A stretch of 64,000 bases of DNA from assembly GCA_003142185.1 (NCBI GenBank), contig PLOR01000097.1, positions 119,332-183,331 of the forward strand, given 5' to 3'. The DNA is from Bryobacterales bacterium (GTDB taxonomy: Bacteria > Acidobacteriota > Terriglobia > Bryobacterales > Bryobacteraceae). A model generated the notes under the pieces. It was not told the origin of the DNA, searched no databases, and saw only the letters and a list, made by a program, of their open reading frames with translations. Shown here piece by piece: positions 63,858 through 64,000 of the stretch (position 1 is the stretch's first letter; each line of letters starts with the position of its first letter). The translations under genes and the position numbers were made by a program.

Positions 63858-64000
63858 GTTTGCGGTAGCCTTGGTCCCCATCCGATGGGCGTGCGACACA
63901 GAAATGGCGAAACTCTCGATTCCTAGTAAATTTGCCTGAATCTGAGTATACGGGTACACAACGCGTTGCCCTTTCGAGAGGCTTTGTGGTGCGGCCGGGG

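Overview
The window is GC-rich, gene-dense chromosomal DNA that looks like an acidobacterium of the Solibacter/Bryobacter type. The pointers are a PadR regulator paired with an ADOP-type (acidobacterial duplicated orphan permease) ABC permease, secreted proteins ending in the Solibacter-associated TIGR03437 domain, a PEP-CTERM micro-protein, a lone HicB-like protein, and several families of dispersed palindromic repeats between genes. The assignment is inferred from gene content; there is no rRNA or other phylogenetic marker. No phage, insertion sequence, CRISPR array, tRNA or rRNA gene was recognised.

Layout. 1-4721: the start of recX (cut by the window edge), a YtxH protein, a coiled-coil membrane protein, then padR-ADOP. 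4847-8410 (mostly minus): moxR-like ATPase and a divergent ychF, solo hicB, and an acetate-kinase-family gene divergent from transketolase (8494-10557). 10712-20471: a secreted subtilisin-like protease with TIGR03437 domain, a tiny histidine-kinase phosphoacceptor-domain protein, a DUF2760-Hsp70 pair, and a frameshifted beta-propeller/TIGR03437 protein. 20915-30420: class A penicillin-binding protein, two TPR proteins, the PEP-CTERM micro-protein with a phased operator and probably leaderless promoter, an ABC-2 exporter pair, and a GT-C-like membrane protein.

30484-36366 is an ATP synthase operon (b', b, delta, alpha, gamma, beta, epsilon) without subunits a and c. 36408-38297 is a small accessory patch (membrane protein, VapB-VapC-like pair, small orphan, YkgJ-type Cys-cluster protein). 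38453-46637: bactofilin, methyltransferase-like protein, penicillin acylase, CorC/HlyC-type protein, small coiled-coil protein plus alpha/beta hydrolase, and a fused TrpE-TrpG anthranilate synthase. 46638-47433 holds an 11-bp-phased heptamer array and a secreted protein with a duplicated 27-residue module. 47699-49378 is a membrane protein-winged-helix regulator-uppS operon.

49595-54492 is a phosphorolytic disaccharide operon (GH130, cellobiose 2-epimerase family, GH94) that would turn cellobiose- and mannobiose-type sugars into sugar phosphates in the cytoplasm. 54552-63784: M13 metallopeptidase, AI-2E family permease, ruvX-mltG operon with a conserved downstream gene, a secreted alpha/beta hydrolase, and two subunits of a 2-oxoacid:ferredoxin oxidoreductase.

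Two themes run across the window. First, several start codons lie 6-8 nt after a -10-like hexamer (1698, 7004, 26502, 49378), which suggests leaderless transcripts. Second, five repeat families (called A-E here) sit in the gaps and very often touch or supply the stop codon of the adjoining gene.
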